Shown in pieces: positions 25,885 through 40,197 of a stretch of DNA of 64,000 nt. The stretch comes from Lactiplantibacillus plantarum (GTDB lineage: Bacteria > Bacillota > Bacilli > Lactobacillales > Lactobacillaceae): positions 124,001-188,000 of the forward strand of contig NZ_CP039121.1 in the NCBI RefSeq assembly GCF_014131735.1, written 5' to 3'. The first letter of the stretch is position 1, and each line of letters opens with the position of its first letter. The notes below the pieces were generated by a model. That model was not told where the DNA came from and searched no databases. It saw nothing but the letters and a program-made list of their open reading frames with translations. Both the position numbers and the translations under genes were made by a program.

Positions 25885-28089
25885 ATGCAAATTGATAAGT
25901 TAACATTAAAAGATGTGGCAACGACGAATCGGCAGTATCTGGAGACGATTTTTGCCTTGGGTGATGGTCACATGGGTGTTCGGGACTCAGTACCGTTTAC
26001 AGGTAATCAACAAGCAACACTACCAGTGATGCTCATCAATGGCTATTATGCGACGAATCCAATCACATATGGAGAAAGTGCCTATGGATATGCGAAAAAT
26101 CATCAAACGATTATTTCATTAACAAGCCCGCGGTACTTAGACTTTGCAACTGAGAAGACAAGTTCTGAGATTCCTGGTGACTGGGATATGACGGTCGACG
26201 ATGCCGTGCTTGATTTTGATACGGGCGTACTAACGGAAAAGTTTCAGATTGTTACCTCCGACCACCATCATTTTGAACTGGTCGTTAAATCAATGATTGC
26301 GTTGGATAATTCGCATCAACTATTCTTGAACTACGAACTGACTTCGCTTGATTATACGGGGACGTTGCGGTTCACGCGGCCGATTATTCATGATGTAACT
26401 GCGACGACGGCGGACGCGGACGATCCGCGAGTGGCGCAACGACAATCTGGGTTAACCAACCAATTTATACCAGCTGATCGTCAGCAGCAAATAGAGTGGC
26501 AGACGTTGGTAGCTTCAACACACCAACAAATAACGCAACGGGATTGGTTGACCAGCTTTCCGACAGGCTTTGAAGTATATGGCGATCATGCCGGTTTTCA
26601 TGGCAGTGGTACCATCGAAGCACAGACAACGCTGAGCTGGTCGTTTACGCGTCAAATCAGTGAAATTAATCAAGCGCTGCCGGATAAGATAACGGGTTGG
26701 ACCAACGATATTGTGGCTCGTAATCGGCAGATTTTAACGGACTTTTGGCAACAGTCGCAAGTGCAAATTAGTGATAAAAAGTTACAAACTGGGATTCAAT
26801 ATAACTTGTTCCAGTTATTTCAATCAGCTGGTCGTAACGGGTTAACGAACATTGCAGCTAAAGGGATTACTGGACCGGGCTATGAGGGCCATTATTTCTG
26901 GGATACCGAGATGTATATGTTACCGTTCTTCATTTATACGCAGCCACAAATTGCCAAGCAACTGTTACATTATCGGTTTAGTATCTTGCCGCAAGCTCGA
27001 GAGCGGGCGCGGAGCTTGGGTGTGACACGGGGCGCATTGTACGCATGGCGAACGATTAATGGTGAAGAAGCAAGTGCCTATTTTCCTGCTGGCACTGCGC
27101 AATATCACATCAATGCGGACATTGCGCATACGGTTAAGTTATATTTTGATGTCACTAATGATCAGAACTTCTTGCGAGAACAAGGTGCAGCAGTTGTCCT
27201 GGAAACCGCACGTTTCTGGTTGCAGTTTGGTAGCTGGCAACAGCGTGATGGCCGGTCGCAATTCTGCTTATACAAGGTGACGGGGCCGGATGAATATACC
27301 GCCTTGGTAGATAATAATTACTACACGAATCGGATGGCTAAGGAAAATATGGCTTTTGCAGCTTGGTTACTTGAAAATCATTATATTGACGGCGATGCTG
27401 ATGAGCAAGCACAGTTCACAAAGGCAAGTACGAACATGTACCTACCGTATGATCAAGAACAACAAGTCACTGCACAAGATGATAATTCACCAAAGATGCC
27501 GGTATGGCCTTTTGCGACGACGGCGGCAACGCAATATCCATTGTTGTTACATTATCACCCGCTCATGATTTATCGTCACCGGGTCAACAAGCAGGCAGAT
27601 ACGTTATTAGCGGAAATGTTGTTTCCAGAAGATCAATCACTGGAACAATTGCGGCGAGATTACGAGTACTATGAACCAATTACGACGCATGATTCCTCTT
27701 TATCACGATCGATTTTCAGTATTTTGGCGAGCCGACTAGGTGATCATGATAAGGCGTTCAGTTATTATATGGATACATCGTTAATGGATTTGGTTGATCT
27801 ACAAGGCAATGCCAAAGATGGGCTTCATGAAGCAAATCTGGGCGGCAGTTGGTTGGGATTAACGTATGGATTTGCTGGGATGTATGTCGCTGACGGTAAG
27901 TTACACATTACCAATCATTTACCAACTCAGATAACGCATCTTAGTTATCGGTTGCGTTTTCGTGGTCGAGTGCTAGAAGTTCAACTATATCAAGATAAAA
28001 CGCAAGTTAAGCTTGTCACTGGCTTACCGTTAGTAGTGGTAGTGGCTGGAAAAGAATATGATGTATTGCAAGGTGCCCGTAGCGAATGA
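25885..28089 (+). CDS. GH65 disaccharide phosphorylase (maltose phosphorylase-like)
   Basis: Family 65 glycoside phosphorylase, expected to convert maltose plus phosphate to beta-glucose-1-phosphate and glucose. It has 734 residues from the ATG at 25885, which has GGGGGAG close upstream. The earlier in-frame ATG at 25861 lies at the predicted transcript start and lacks a ribosome-binding site. The general acid Glu is in VTGPDEYTALVDNNYYTN, and the N-terminal beta-sandwich begins YLETIFALGDGHMGVRDS. No beta-phosphoglucomutase gene follows, although the family often has one. Kojibiose, nigerose or trehalose phosphorylase activity cannot be excluded. It belongs functionally with the transporter, GH31 and LacI genes. 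Confidence 0.85.
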   Translation: MQIDKLTLKDVATTNRQYLETIFALGDGHMGVRDSVPFTGNQQATLPVMLINGYYATNPITYGESAYGYAKNHQTIISLTSPRYLDFATEKTSSEIPGDWDMTVDDAVLDFDTGVLTEKFQIVTSDHHHFELVVKSMIALDNSHQLFLNYELTSLDYTGTLRFTRPIIHDVTATTADADDPRVAQRQSGLTNQFIPADRQQQIEWQTLVASTHQQITQRDWLTSFPTGFEVYGDHAGFHGSGTIEAQTTLSWSFTRQISEINQALPDKITGWTNDIVARNRQILTDFWQQSQVQISDKKLQTGIQYNLFQLFQSAGRNGLTNIAAKGITGPGYEGHYFWDTEMYMLPFFIYTQPQIAKQLLHYRFSILPQARERARSLGVTRGALYAWRTINGEEASAYFPAGTAQYHINADIAHTVKLYFDVTNDQNFLREQGAAVVLETARFWLQFGSWQQRDGRSQFCLYKVTGPDEYTALVDNNYYTNRMAKENMAFAAWLLENHYIDGDADEQAQFTKASTNMYLPYDQEQQVTAQDDNSPKMPVWPFATTAATQYPLLLHYHPLMIYRHRVNKQADTLLAEMLFPEDQSLEQLRRDYEYYEPITTHDSSLSRSIFSILASRLGDHDKAFSYYMDTSLMDLVDLQGNAKDGLHEANLGGSWLGLTYGFAGMYVADGKLHITNHLPTQITHLSYRLRFRGRVLEVQLYQDKTQVKLVTGLPLVVVVAGKEYDVLQGARSE

Positions 28090-28147
28090 TGAAGGATTAT
28101 AGCGAATTGACCAGATGGAAGTATGACAAAAAAATATTCACATGCGG

Positions 28148-28176
28148 TTGACACCGCTTACAATTGTTGCTAGTAT
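28148..28176 (+). promoter_or_regulatory. Promoter of beta-glucoside operon 1 with overlapping cre
   Basis: TTGACA (28148-28153), 17-base spacer, TAGTAT (28171-28176). The segment 28149-28162 matches the cre consensus at 13 of 14 positions and covers the -35 box, predicting CcpA repression by exclusion of polymerase. Confidence 0.8.
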
Positions 28177-28192
28177 AAATAACATAAATTAA

Positions 28193-28284
28193 AGCGTGTT
28201 ACTGATTCGATCAGGCATAAACCTACTCATATCTGTATTCACAGTCTCTTCAGTGAGATGTGATACTCTTTAAGTAGGTTTTTT
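28193..28284 (+). promoter_or_regulatory. RAT antiterminator and overlapping terminator, operon 1 leader
   Basis: A RAT-like element (28193-28223; GTGTTACTG ... CAGGCATAAACC) overlaps the left arm of a terminator (28219-28227 pairing with 28273-28281, then T-run). Binding of dephosphorylated BglG-family protein to RAT would block the terminator. The 3' half reads GGCATAAACC rather than the usual GGCAAAACC. Confidence 0.85.
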
Positions 28285-28310
28285 GTTTGAAAATCCAGGA
28301 GGCGTGAGTG

Positions 28311-29159
28311 GTGAAATTTCTAAAGAACTTCAATAATAATGCCGCTTTAGTGGTGGACGATCAGGATGTTGAATGGATTGTAATTGGTAATGGCGTAGGT
28401 TTTGGTAAGCATCAGGGTGATCAGATTGATGATCAGAAAATTCAGCGGCGTTTTGTGGCAACTTTGAAACAGAATGTTGATATTGACGCTTTTCAAGATT
28501 TAAAACCCCAATCGTTTGTGATTACAACAAAGGTGGTTCACCTAGTGGAGCCGCTGTTGAAGGTCAGTTTTAGTGATTATCAGTACTTTGTGCTTGCAGA
28601 CCACATTGACTTTGCGTTGAAGCGAGCCAATGATGGAATCGATGTCGATAACGGCACAGTCCGTTGGGAAGTTAAAAAATTGTTTCCTAAGGAGTTTCAC
28701 GCAGCCAGTCAAGCGGTCGATTTAATTAATGTGACGGCGGACGTGATCCTTCCTAAAAGTGAAGTGGTTTTTATGACTTATCATTTCATCAATGCTGGTT
28801 CAGATGGTTCCAAGTTGCAGGAAACGATTAAAATCACGAAATTGATCAGTGGCATCATTGATATCGTGCAATATCAATACCAGATGCATCTGGACCCAGA
28901 GTCCTTCAATTACAATCGTTTCATTGCGCATTTACGTGCGCTAATGGTGCAACGCGTTAGCCGCAGTAATGGAACTGGCAGTGAATTAGATCAGTCATTA
29001 CTGCAGTTGATGCAAGTAAAATATGCGCATGCCTATGCAACAGTGGAACGGATCGATACATTTTTACAAAGTAAGGCTGGCTGGCGACTAGAGCCGGATG
29101 ACAAAGTCTATTTGACCCTTCACATCTGGCGCGTCACCCACCGACAAAAAAGTGAATAA
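28311..29159 (+). CDS. BglG/LicT-family transcriptional antiterminator (operon 1)
   Basis: A 282-residue RNA-binding antiterminator. The N-terminal co-antiterminator domain (residues 1-55) has FLKNFNNNAALV and GNGVGFGKHQGD, typical of LicT/BglG. Two PRD domains follow (~65-170 and ~175-280), with regulatory histidines such as LADHIDFA. Its activity is set by PTS phosphorylation: the operon's own EII inhibits it, HPr activates it. GTG at 28311 is favoured over GTG 28308 by 8-base spacing from AGGAGG. RAT/terminator elements lie both before this gene and before the EIIBCA gene, so it controls itself and the genes below. Confidence 0.93.
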   Translation: MKFLKNFNNNAALVVDDQDVEWIVIGNGVGFGKHQGDQIDDQKIQRRFVATLKQNVDIDAFQDLKPQSFVITTKVVHLVEPLLKVSFSDYQYFVLADHIDFALKRANDGIDVDNGTVRWEVKKLFPKEFHAASQAVDLINVTADVILPKSEVVFMTYHFINAGSDGSKLQETIKITKLISGIIDIVQYQYQMHLDPESFNYNRFIAHLRALMVQRVSRSNGTGSELDQSLLQLMQVKYAHAYATVERIDTFLQSKAGWRLEPDDKVYLTLHIWRVTHRQKSE

Positions 29160-29173
29160 ATAAGATTATTAAC

Positions 29174-29279
29174 GGTGTGTTACTGGTTATGCAGGCATTA
29201 ACCCAAATATCTTTTCTTGAGAGCAGCAGTCACTAGGGCCCTAGTGGCGTGGTTTGAAGAAAGGACATTTGGGTTTTTG
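29174..29279 (+). promoter_or_regulatory. RAT and terminator between bglG and EIIBCA, operon 1
   Basis: The RAT (29174-29204; GTGTTACTG ... GCAGGCATTAACCC) overlaps a terminator stem (29200-29208 with 29267-29275, then T-run). The loop of the terminator holds a perfect 16-bp palindrome at 29231-29246. Placement between genes makes PTS and GH1 expression depend on a second antitermination event. Confidence 0.85.
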
Positions 29280-29317
29280 TTTACTCAAATTGCAATTATT
29301 GATTTATAGATAAATGA

Positions 29318-31327
<2,010 letters not shown>

Positions 31328-31331
31328 TTAA

Positions 31332-32810
<1,479 letters not shown>

Positions 32811-32898
32811 TTATTAATAATTGATATTCAGACCAATGATTGATTATACTTGTTGTAAGGGCTATCATTATTAGCTAACTAGAAAGGGTGTTGATTAA

Positions 32899-34341
<1,443 letters not shown>

Positions 34342-34359
34342 AAAATTTAATGGATATAC

Positions 34360-34398
34360 AAAAATATTACTGGCAGTACTGGCCGGTAATATTTTTTT
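34360..34398 (+). terminator. Terminator of beta-glucoside operon 1
   Basis: A 15-bp stem (34360-34374 with 34382-34396, one G-U pair) with a run of T. Confidence 0.88.
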
Positions 34399-34457
34399 GT
34401 CAAAAATCAGAATAAAAGTAATTTAGTTTCTTTAATAATATATTTTTTCTGATTTTA

Positions 34458-34511
34458 TTGTAATTAAATTACAAAGGTGGTATATTTTATTTGTTGATAA
34501 AAACGCTATCA
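34458..34511 (+). promoter_or_regulatory. mup/mur operon promoter, palindromic operator and cre
   Basis: TTGTAA (34458-34463), 17-base spacer, TATATT (34481-34486) form a promoter. The -35 box lies inside a perfect 17-bp palindrome (34458-34474; TTGTAATT-A-AATTACAA), a candidate MurR operator. A cre-like site (13 of 14) at 34498-34511 sits just past the predicted start. Confidence 0.75.
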
Positions 34512-34525
34512 TTCAGGAGGAAGTT

Positions 34526-35581
34526 ATGCTGGGATTTTCAGTTTATTTAAATGAATCGCTCACTAACGAGAGAATTGCACAGATGAAAGCAATGAGGAAT
34601 GCCGGCTTCGAAGGTGTTTTTACTTCGATGCATATTCCAGAAGATGATGCGAGTTGTTATGTACCACGATTGAAAGAGTTGGGAACAGTTTGCCGTCAGC
34701 TGGGGCTGACACTTACTGCTGATGTCTCCGCTAATGGCTTGAAACGAATATCGATTGATATCAATAACATTCAGCAATTAACAGATCTTGGTCTAACAGC
34801 TCTGCGAGTAGATGATGGCTTGAATCCGGCGCAGATTGCACAATTATCACGACAGCTACCAGTCGCACTAAATGCTAGTACGATCAGTGCGAGCGATGTT
34901 GCTAAATTACATGAGTGTGATGCTAATTTTCAACATTTGGAAGCTTGGCATAATTATTATCCACGTCCCGCGACTGGACTGGATTATGAGTGGTACCAAA
35001 GTAAAAATAATTGGTTAAAGCAACAAGGCTTCACTACTATGGCATTCGTAGCCGGGGATGAGGAATTACGCGGGCCTGTATTTGCTGGGTTACCTACACT
35101 TGAAGGTGATCGTTACCGGCACCCACTGGCCTCAACATTGAATTTATTAGGAAAGTTGGCAACGGATAAAGTTTATATCGGCGACATTGCTTTAAGCAGG
35201 GCGGCTCTGGAACAATTTCGATTGTATTTCCAACATAATATTTTGCAACTATCCATTCAAACCTCAATGGCAAGCCTTTACCAAGATATCTGGCATAATC
35301 GTCCAGATGTCGCCCGTGATGTAATTCGTTTGGTCGAAGGGCGACAAAAAATAAAGACAATGCCACCGATGCAGACAAGAAAACGCCCGGTAGGAACAAT
35401 TACTGTAGATAATTCGCGTTATGGTCGGTATATGGGTGAGCTAGAAATCTTGAAACAGTCATTGAGTGCGGACCCGCGAGTGAATGTTGTGGGACAAGTG
35501 GTGACGACTGACTTATCTTTATTGGCATTAATAGGCAGCAATCAAGCGGTCCAATTTATTAGAAAGGATGAGAAGCAATGA
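34526..35581 (+). CDS. mupG: MupG-like 6-phospho-N-acetylmuramidase (DUF871), cluster 1
   Basis: A 351-residue cytoplasmic protein of the DUF871 family, whose characterised member MupG splits MurNAc-6-phosphate-GlcNAc. The N-terminal TIM barrel starts [19 protein letters not shown] and carries [21 protein letters not shown] and [13 protein letters not shown] small C-terminal beta domain follows. RBS AGGAGG. It overlaps murQ by four bases (ATGA), so translation is probably coupled. Neighbours murQ, EIIBC, murR and EIIA make a muropeptide-sugar recycling operon. A paralogue is at 49429 on the other strand. The reaction is inferred from family and context. Confidence 0.87.
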   Translation: MLGFSVYLNESLTNERIAQMKAMRNAGFEGVFTSMHIPEDDASCYVPRLKELGTVCRQLGLTLTADVSANGLKRISIDINNIQQLTDLGLTALRVDDGLNPAQIAQLSRQLPVALNASTISASDVAKLHECDANFQHLEAWHNYYPRPATGLDYEWYQSKNNWLKQQGFTTMAFVAGDEELRGPVFAGLPTLEGDRYRHPLASTLNLLGKLATDKVYIGDIALSRAALEQFRLYFQHNILQLSIQTSMASLYQDIWHNRPDVARDVIRLVEGRQKIKTMPPMQTRKRPVGTITVDNSRYGRYMGELEILKQSLSADPRVNVVGQVVTTDLSLLALIGSNQAVQFIRKDEKQ

Positions 35582-36468
35582 ATTTGGAAAAGTTAACGAC
35601 TGAAACACGTAATCAAAAAACGATGGCACTGGATATGTTATCGGTTAAAGAAATGCTGGAATTAATGAATCAGGAGGATCAACGAGTACCAGTGGCTGTG
35701 TCTAAAGAATTGCCACAAATTGAATGTGCTGTTGATAAAATTGTAGCTAATTTTAAAGCTGGCGGTCGATTAATTTATATGGGAGCGGGGACTAGTGGCC
35801 GATTGGGTGTTCTAGATGCCGCTGAATGCGTACCAACATTTGGCACTAGCCCAGAAATGGTACAGGGGCTTATTGCTGGTGGAATGTCAGCAATGACGGT
35901 GGCTGTTGAAGGTGCCGAAGATTCAATTGAGCTGGGACAGCAAGACCTGGTTGATCTTCACTTAACGTCCCATGATACTGTTGTTGGGGTTGCAGCAAGC
36001 GGTCGAACACCCTACGTGATTGGTGGATTAGATTATGCATGCGAAGTAGGTGCAACAACTGTAAGTATTGCTTGTAACGCTGATGCTAGTATTAGTCAGC
36101 ATGCTCAAATTCCGATTGAAGTTGAAGTTGGACCGGAAATATTAACAGGCTCAACGCGGTTGAAATCAGGTACGGCACAAAAATTAGTTTTGAACATGTT
36201 ATCGACTGCATCAATGGTCGGAATCGGTAAGGTCTATAAGAACTTGATGGTTGACGTCAAACCAACGAATGAAAAGTTGGTAGAACGTGCTAAAAGAATT
36301 ATCGTTCAAGCTACGGACTGTTCGGATGAGACAGCGGTGAAAGTCTTTATGACTGCTGATCAGAACGTTAAGTTGGCCATTGTAATGGTTTTGACCAATA
36401 TGAGCAAAGCTGAAGCTAGTGTTCGATTAGATCATGCCAACGGTTTTGTAAGACAAGCAGTTAATTAA
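35578..36468 (+). CDS. murQ: N-acetylmuramic acid 6-phosphate etherase, cluster 1
   Basis: A 296-residue SIS-domain lyase that removes the lactyl ether from MurNAc-6-phosphate, giving GlcNAc-6-phosphate and lactate. Signatures: [25 protein letters not shown] with the catalytic Glu, [17 protein letters not shown], and [19 protein letters not shown]. The N-terminus [11 protein letters not shown] and the C-terminal UBA-like helices are present. It follows mupG with a four-base overlap and precedes the EIIBC by 14 bases. Product GlcNAc-6P would go to amino-sugar metabolism encoded elsewhere. Confidence 0.96.
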   Translation: MNLEKLTTETRNQKTMALDMLSVKEMLELMNQEDQRVPVAVSKELPQIECAVDKIVANFKAGGRLIYMGAGTSGRLGVLDAAECVPTFGTSPEMVQGLIAGGMSAMTVAVEGAEDSIELGQQDLVDLHLTSHDTVVGVAASGRTPYVIGGLDYACEVGATTVSIACNADASISQHAQIPIEVEVGPEILTGSTRLKSGTAQKLVLNMLSTASMVGIGKVYKNLMVDVKPTNEKLVERAKRIIVQATDCSDETAVKVFMTADQNVKLAIVMVLTNMSKAEASVRLDHANGFVRQAVN

Positions 36469-36482
36469 AGGAGGGGTTTCAT

Positions 36483-37979
36483 ATGGCTGAAGATAAGTAT
36501 ACTCGGATTGCAAATGCTATCTATGCGCATGTAGGTGGGCCACAGAATATTGAGAAGTTGATTCATTGCATGACACGTGTTCGGATGACAATTCGCGATT
36601 ACTCATTAGTTGATATGGATGGATTAAAGGCTATTGATGGCGTGATGGGAGTTGTCCAAGAAGATACCTTACAGGTTATTGTTGGCCCTGGAACTGTTGA
36701 TAAGGTTGCAGACGTAATGGTTAAGCAAGTTGGGGTTGGACTCGGGGAGCCATTTCCTGATCCTAGCACGTTTACTAGTGATGCAACGGCTACTAAGTCT
36801 GAACATCAACGTGACAAGGAAATGGTTGAAGCGAAGGCTAAGGAAGTTCACGCTGCCCAAAAAGCTAAAATCAAACAAACACCAGTTCGTAAAGTGTTGA
36901 GTGCCATTTCTAGTATTTTTATTCCATTAATTCCGGTGTTTGTTGGTGCTGGGTTAATATCTGGGATTGCTTCAATTCTTTCTAACATGATGTTAGCAGG
37001 AGACATTAGTAAGAGCTGGACAGATTTTATAACAGTATTAAAAGTAATTAATAGTGGACTGTTCTCATACTTAGTTATTTATGTTGGTATTAATAGTGCA
37101 ACGGTTTTTGGGGCTACCGCTGGATTAGGCGGCGTGATTGGGGCCGTTACGTTGTTAACAGGTGTGACACCGCAAGCACCAATCCACAACATCTTCAATG
37201 GACAAGCGTTGTCTGCTGGTCAAGGTGGGATTATTGGGGTTATCTTTGCTGTTTGGGTATTGGCGATTGTTGAAAAATGGCTACACAAGGTTATTCCAGA
37301 TTCAATTGATATCATTATTACACCAACTATTGCGTTATTGGTTGTTGGGGTCTTTACAATCTTCTTAGTTATGCCGATTGCTGGTGTTATTTCGAATAGC
37401 TTAGTCGGTGCGATTGAATGGATCCTGAATGTTGGTGGCGCTATTTCTGGGTTTGTCCTAGGTTTACTCTTCTTACCAATGGTTATGTTTGGATTACATC
37501 AAATTTTGACACCAATTCATATTGAAATGATTAATAAATTAGGAATGACACCACTTCTACCAATTTTAGCAATGGCTGGAGCCGGTCAAGTTGGCGCAGC
37601 ACTGGCTTTATGGATTCGGTGTCGCAATAACAAGCAACTATCAAATATGATTAAAGGTGCTTTACCGGTTGGTGTGTTAGGTGTTGGTGAACCATTAATC
37701 TATGGAGTAACCTTGCCGCTTGGCCGACCATTTATTACTGCATGTATTGGTGGTGGTATTGGAGGTGCCGTTATTGGTGGTCTAGGAAATATTGGTGCAA
37801 CTGCAATCGGTCCTTCTGGCGTGGCTTTGATACCATTGATTGCTAACGGTCATTGGTTAGGTTACGTGATTGGATTATTAGCAGCCTATGCTGGTGGGTT
37901 TGTTGCGACCTACTTCTTTGGAATCCCAAGTAGTGCTAAAATTGCTAAAGATAAGGAAGGCCATGTTATCGAGGCATAG
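36483..37979 (+). CDS. PTS EIIBC permease, MurP-like
   Basis: A 498-residue two-domain phosphotransferase of the glucose/sucrose superfamily. EIIB (residues ~1-85) has Cys in [11 protein letters not shown]; a charged linker (~90-130) leads to EIIC with about ten membrane segments and the [13 protein letters not shown] loop. No EIIA domain is attached; the separate EIIA at 38878 in the same operon can provide it. Context with mupG, murQ and murR points to MurNAc or MurNAc-GlcNAc uptake, as for MurP. RBS AAAGGAGGGG. Sucrose or trehalose specificity is the alternative from family alone. Confidence 0.88.
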   Translation: MAEDKYTRIANAIYAHVGGPQNIEKLIHCMTRVRMTIRDYSLVDMDGLKAIDGVMGVVQEDTLQVIVGPGTVDKVADVMVKQVGVGLGEPFPDPSTFTSDATATKSEHQRDKEMVEAKAKEVHAAQKAKIKQTPVRKVLSAISSIFIPLIPVFVGAGLISGIASILSNMMLAGDISKSWTDFITVLKVINSGLFSYLVIYVGINSATVFGATAGLGGVIGAVTLLTGVTPQAPIHNIFNGQALSAGQGGIIGVIFAVWVLAIVEKWLHKVIPDSIDIIITPTIALLVVGVFTIFLVMPIAGVISNSLVGAIEWILNVGGAISGFVLGLLFLPMVMFGLHQILTPIHIEMINKLGMTPLLPILAMAGAGQVGAALALWIRCRNNKQLSNMIKGALPVGVLGVGEPLIYGVTLPLGRPFITACIGGGIGGAVIGGLGNIGATAIGPSGVALIPLIANGHWLGYVIGLLAAYAGGFVATYFFGIPSSAKIAKDKEGHVIEA

Positions 37980-38016
37980 CTAACTAATCGAGTAATTGTA
38001 ATTGGGAGGGCACCAT

Positions 38017-38811
38017 ATGACGAGTGTCTTATTTACGATTCATAATAGACTAGAGAATTTTTCAAAAGCTGAACAAAAGATTGGCCGTTATATTTTAGAC
38101 CATACTAATGCGGTGATTAAAATGAGTACCGCTGAATTAGCTGCAGCCACGGGCGTCAGCACAGCTACGGTGGCGCGATTTGGGAAGACACTTATCCCAG
38201 ACGGTGGGTATCCGGCGTTGAAACTACGGTTGTCAGCTGAAAGCACCGTTGATCAAACGTTATATGATGAAATTAACCCCAAAGATAGCTTGGATGCTAT
38301 TAAATCTAAACTAGCATTGCGAATCACACATACGATTGATGAAACTAATCGTTCATTGGATGATGCAGCCTTACAAGCAGCTAGTCAATTAATTGCTGAC
38401 AAAGCAAGTGTTTATGTTTATGGGTTAGGCGCCTCCAATGTAGTGGCAACAGATTTTGAACAAAAGTTCATTCGTATTGGAAAAGCTGTTATTCATTCAC
38501 AGGATCCGCATTTGTTAGCGGTAGGTATGACAACGCAACGACAAAATGTTGTGTTGTTACTAATTTCTAATTCTGGTGAAAAATCAGAAAGTATTCGTCT
38601 GGCTAACTTGGCACATTCAATTAATATCCCTGTGATTGTGCTGAGTAGAAATGCAACCAGTACACTAGGTAAGTTAGCAGATATAATCTTAATAAATGAT
38701 GACAGCGAAGAAAATCAAACAGCACGCGCTGCTGCTACTACATCTTTAATGGCTCAATTATATGTTGTGGATTTACTTTATTATACTTTTATTACGAATG
38801 ATTATGAATGA
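38017..38811 (+). CDS. MurR-like RpiR-family regulator
   Basis: A 264-residue regulator with an N-terminal RpiR HTH (residues ~1-75; FSKAEQKIGRYILDH, STAELAAATGVSTATVARFGK) and a C-terminal SIS sugar-phosphate-binding domain (VYGLGASN, LLISNSGEKSESIRLA). I chose the ATG at 38017, spaced 7 bases from GGGAGG; an upstream TTG overlaps that site. It lies inside the mup/mur operon and probably senses MurNAc-6-phosphate. The 17-bp palindrome over the operon's -35 box is its likely operator. Confidence 0.88.
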   Translation: MTSVLFTIHNRLENFSKAEQKIGRYILDHTNAVIKMSTAELAAATGVSTATVARFGKTLIPDGGYPALKLRLSAESTVDQTLYDEINPKDSLDAIKSKLALRITHTIDETNRSLDDAALQAASQLIADKASVYVYGLGASNVVATDFEQKFIRIGKAVIHSQDPHLLAVGMTTQRQNVVLLLISNSGEKSESIRLANLAHSINIPVIVLSRNATSTLGKLADIILINDDSEENQTARAAATTSLMAQLYVVDLLYYTFITNDYE

Positions 38812-38877
38812 CATATTAAACAACTGGTTGCTTCACGCGAAGCAATTAAAGAAAATTTTAATTAGAAGGTGAGTTCA

Positions 38878-39360
38878 TTGTTTGGGTTTAAGAAAAAGCC
38901 AGTGAGTCTTGATTTAAAGGCGATTGCAAGTGGGAAAATGGTTCCCATTACGCAGGTCCCCGATGAGGTTTTTGCACAGAAAATGATGGGTGATGGTTTT
39001 GCTATTGAGCCAACGCAAGGTACTATTACGGCACCCGCTGACGGTGAAATTAAGACACTTGCCGATACAAAACATGCAGTGATGATGACAACTTCAGATG
39101 GATTGGAGCTGTTGTTACATCTTGGATTAGATACGGTCGAATTAGATGGAAAACCATTTGATGCCCTAATCAAGATTGGTGACAAAGTCAAAGCGGGAAC
39201 GCCACTAGTAACTATGGATCTCGAAGCGATTCGTGCTGCTGGTAAAAAAGCAACAGTCATTACAGTTGTGACTAATATGGACAAAGTGGCGAACATAGAA
39301 GTTAATTCGACGGAAAATGTGACGGCGATGGATACAGTAGCGAAGATTACGCTAAGCTAG
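38878..39360 (+). CDS. PTS EIIA component, glucose (Crr) type
   Basis: A 160-residue soluble EIIA of the glucose superfamily. Domain features: MVPITQVPDEVFAQKMMGDGFAIEP, APADGEI, and the phosphorylated His in LLLHLGLDTVELDG. The start is probably TTG at 38878 (MFGFKKKP, the usual beginning of this family), with AAGGTGAG in front; the GTG at 38869 overlaps that site. It is last in the mup/mur operon and would phosphorylate the EIIBC that lacks its own EIIA. It may also serve other EIIBC proteins. Confidence 0.9.
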   Translation: MFGFKKKPVSLDLKAIASGKMVPITQVPDEVFAQKMMGDGFAIEPTQGTITAPADGEIKTLADTKHAVMMTTSDGLELLLHLGLDTVELDGKPFDALIKIGDKVKAGTPLVTMDLEAIRAAGKKATVITVVTNMDKVANIEVNSTENVTAMDTVAKITLS

Positions 39361-39735
39361 TTGAGATAGTTTGGATCTATTAAAAGCTCTACACGTTTTT
39401 CGGAAAGCGCTATCTTTTTCGCTTTTAATTAAGAAATAATATCGTCAAAACTTTTATTAGCTTAAACTTGAATAAGTATTAAGCGTACTACGACGCATAA
39501 GATTTTTAAAAAGCATTACCAGCCAATAAATAGACTGGTAGTGCCTTTTATGGTGCCGTTAATTTGTGTGTAGAACATTATTCAAATTAACTTACAGTGG
39601 TATAAAAGTGCGCTAGAGCGTGTAGTAACTGATATGTATTAGATGTGTCACTTTTATTGTGACATATTGTTCATTAATAAAGAAAGCGTTTTCTTATACG
39701 ATAAATTTGAAAACGAAAGAGGAGGCTTTATCAAG
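39361..39735 (+). promoter_or_regulatory. Intergenic control region before the fructose-family PTS operon
   Basis: This 375-base gap has no convincing gene. It holds a terminator-like stem (about 39508-39551), an inverted repeat TGTCAC-N7-GTGACA (39646-39664), a cre-like palindrome AGAAAGCGTTTTCT (39681-39694, 12 of 14), and a -10 candidate near 39695. No good -35 box is seen, so the repeat may be an activator site for the PRD regulator of the operon. Confidence 0.6.
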
Positions 39736-40179
39736 ATGGCAATGTTTACAATTAATAATATGAATATGAGCTTGGAAGGACATACGCAAGCAGAAATTTT
39801 AGTTAGTCTAGCGGAGTTAGCCACGTCACTGAATTTAGTTGTTGATCGTGACTCTTTAGTGAAAGATTATCAGGAGCGTGAGCAAGAATCAACTACTGGA
39901 TTTGGTAATGGTATTGCAATACCACATGCAAAATCAAATAATGTTAAAACTGCAGCTATTTTATTCGGTCGTAGTACTACTGATATTGAATGGCAGTCGT
40001 TAGACGGTAAACCCGTCAATACGTTTATTAGTTTGCTTGTGCCCGCAAATGAAGGCGATGTGCACTTAAAACTGTTAGCGCAGTTAAGTCGAAAATTAGT
40101 GCATCAAGATTTTGTAGAGATTTTAAAACGAGGGGATACACGAGAAGTTTTGGAAATTATTAATCAAGCAATCAGTTAG
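39736..40179 (+). CDS. PTS EIIA component, fructose family
   Basis: A 147-residue type-2 EIIA with phosphorylated His64 in GNGIAIPHAKS. The ATG at 39736 has GAGGAGG about 10 bases upstream; the longer in-frame reading from 39643 runs through the promoter region and is not used. It is first in an operon with a fructose-type EIIBC, a PLP-dependent C-S lyase and a PRD regulator. The real substrate is unknown: neither a 1-phosphofructokinase gene nor a tagatose enzyme is present in the operon. Confidence 0.9.
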   Translation: MAMFTINNMNMSLEGHTQAEILVSLAELATSLNLVVDRDSLVKDYQEREQESTTGFGNGIAIPHAKSNNVKTAAILFGRSTTDIEWQSLDGKPVNTFISLLVPANEGDVHLKLLAQLSRKLVHQDFVEILKRGDTREVLEIINQAIS

Positions 40180-40197
40180 AAAGGTAGGTAAATCTAT

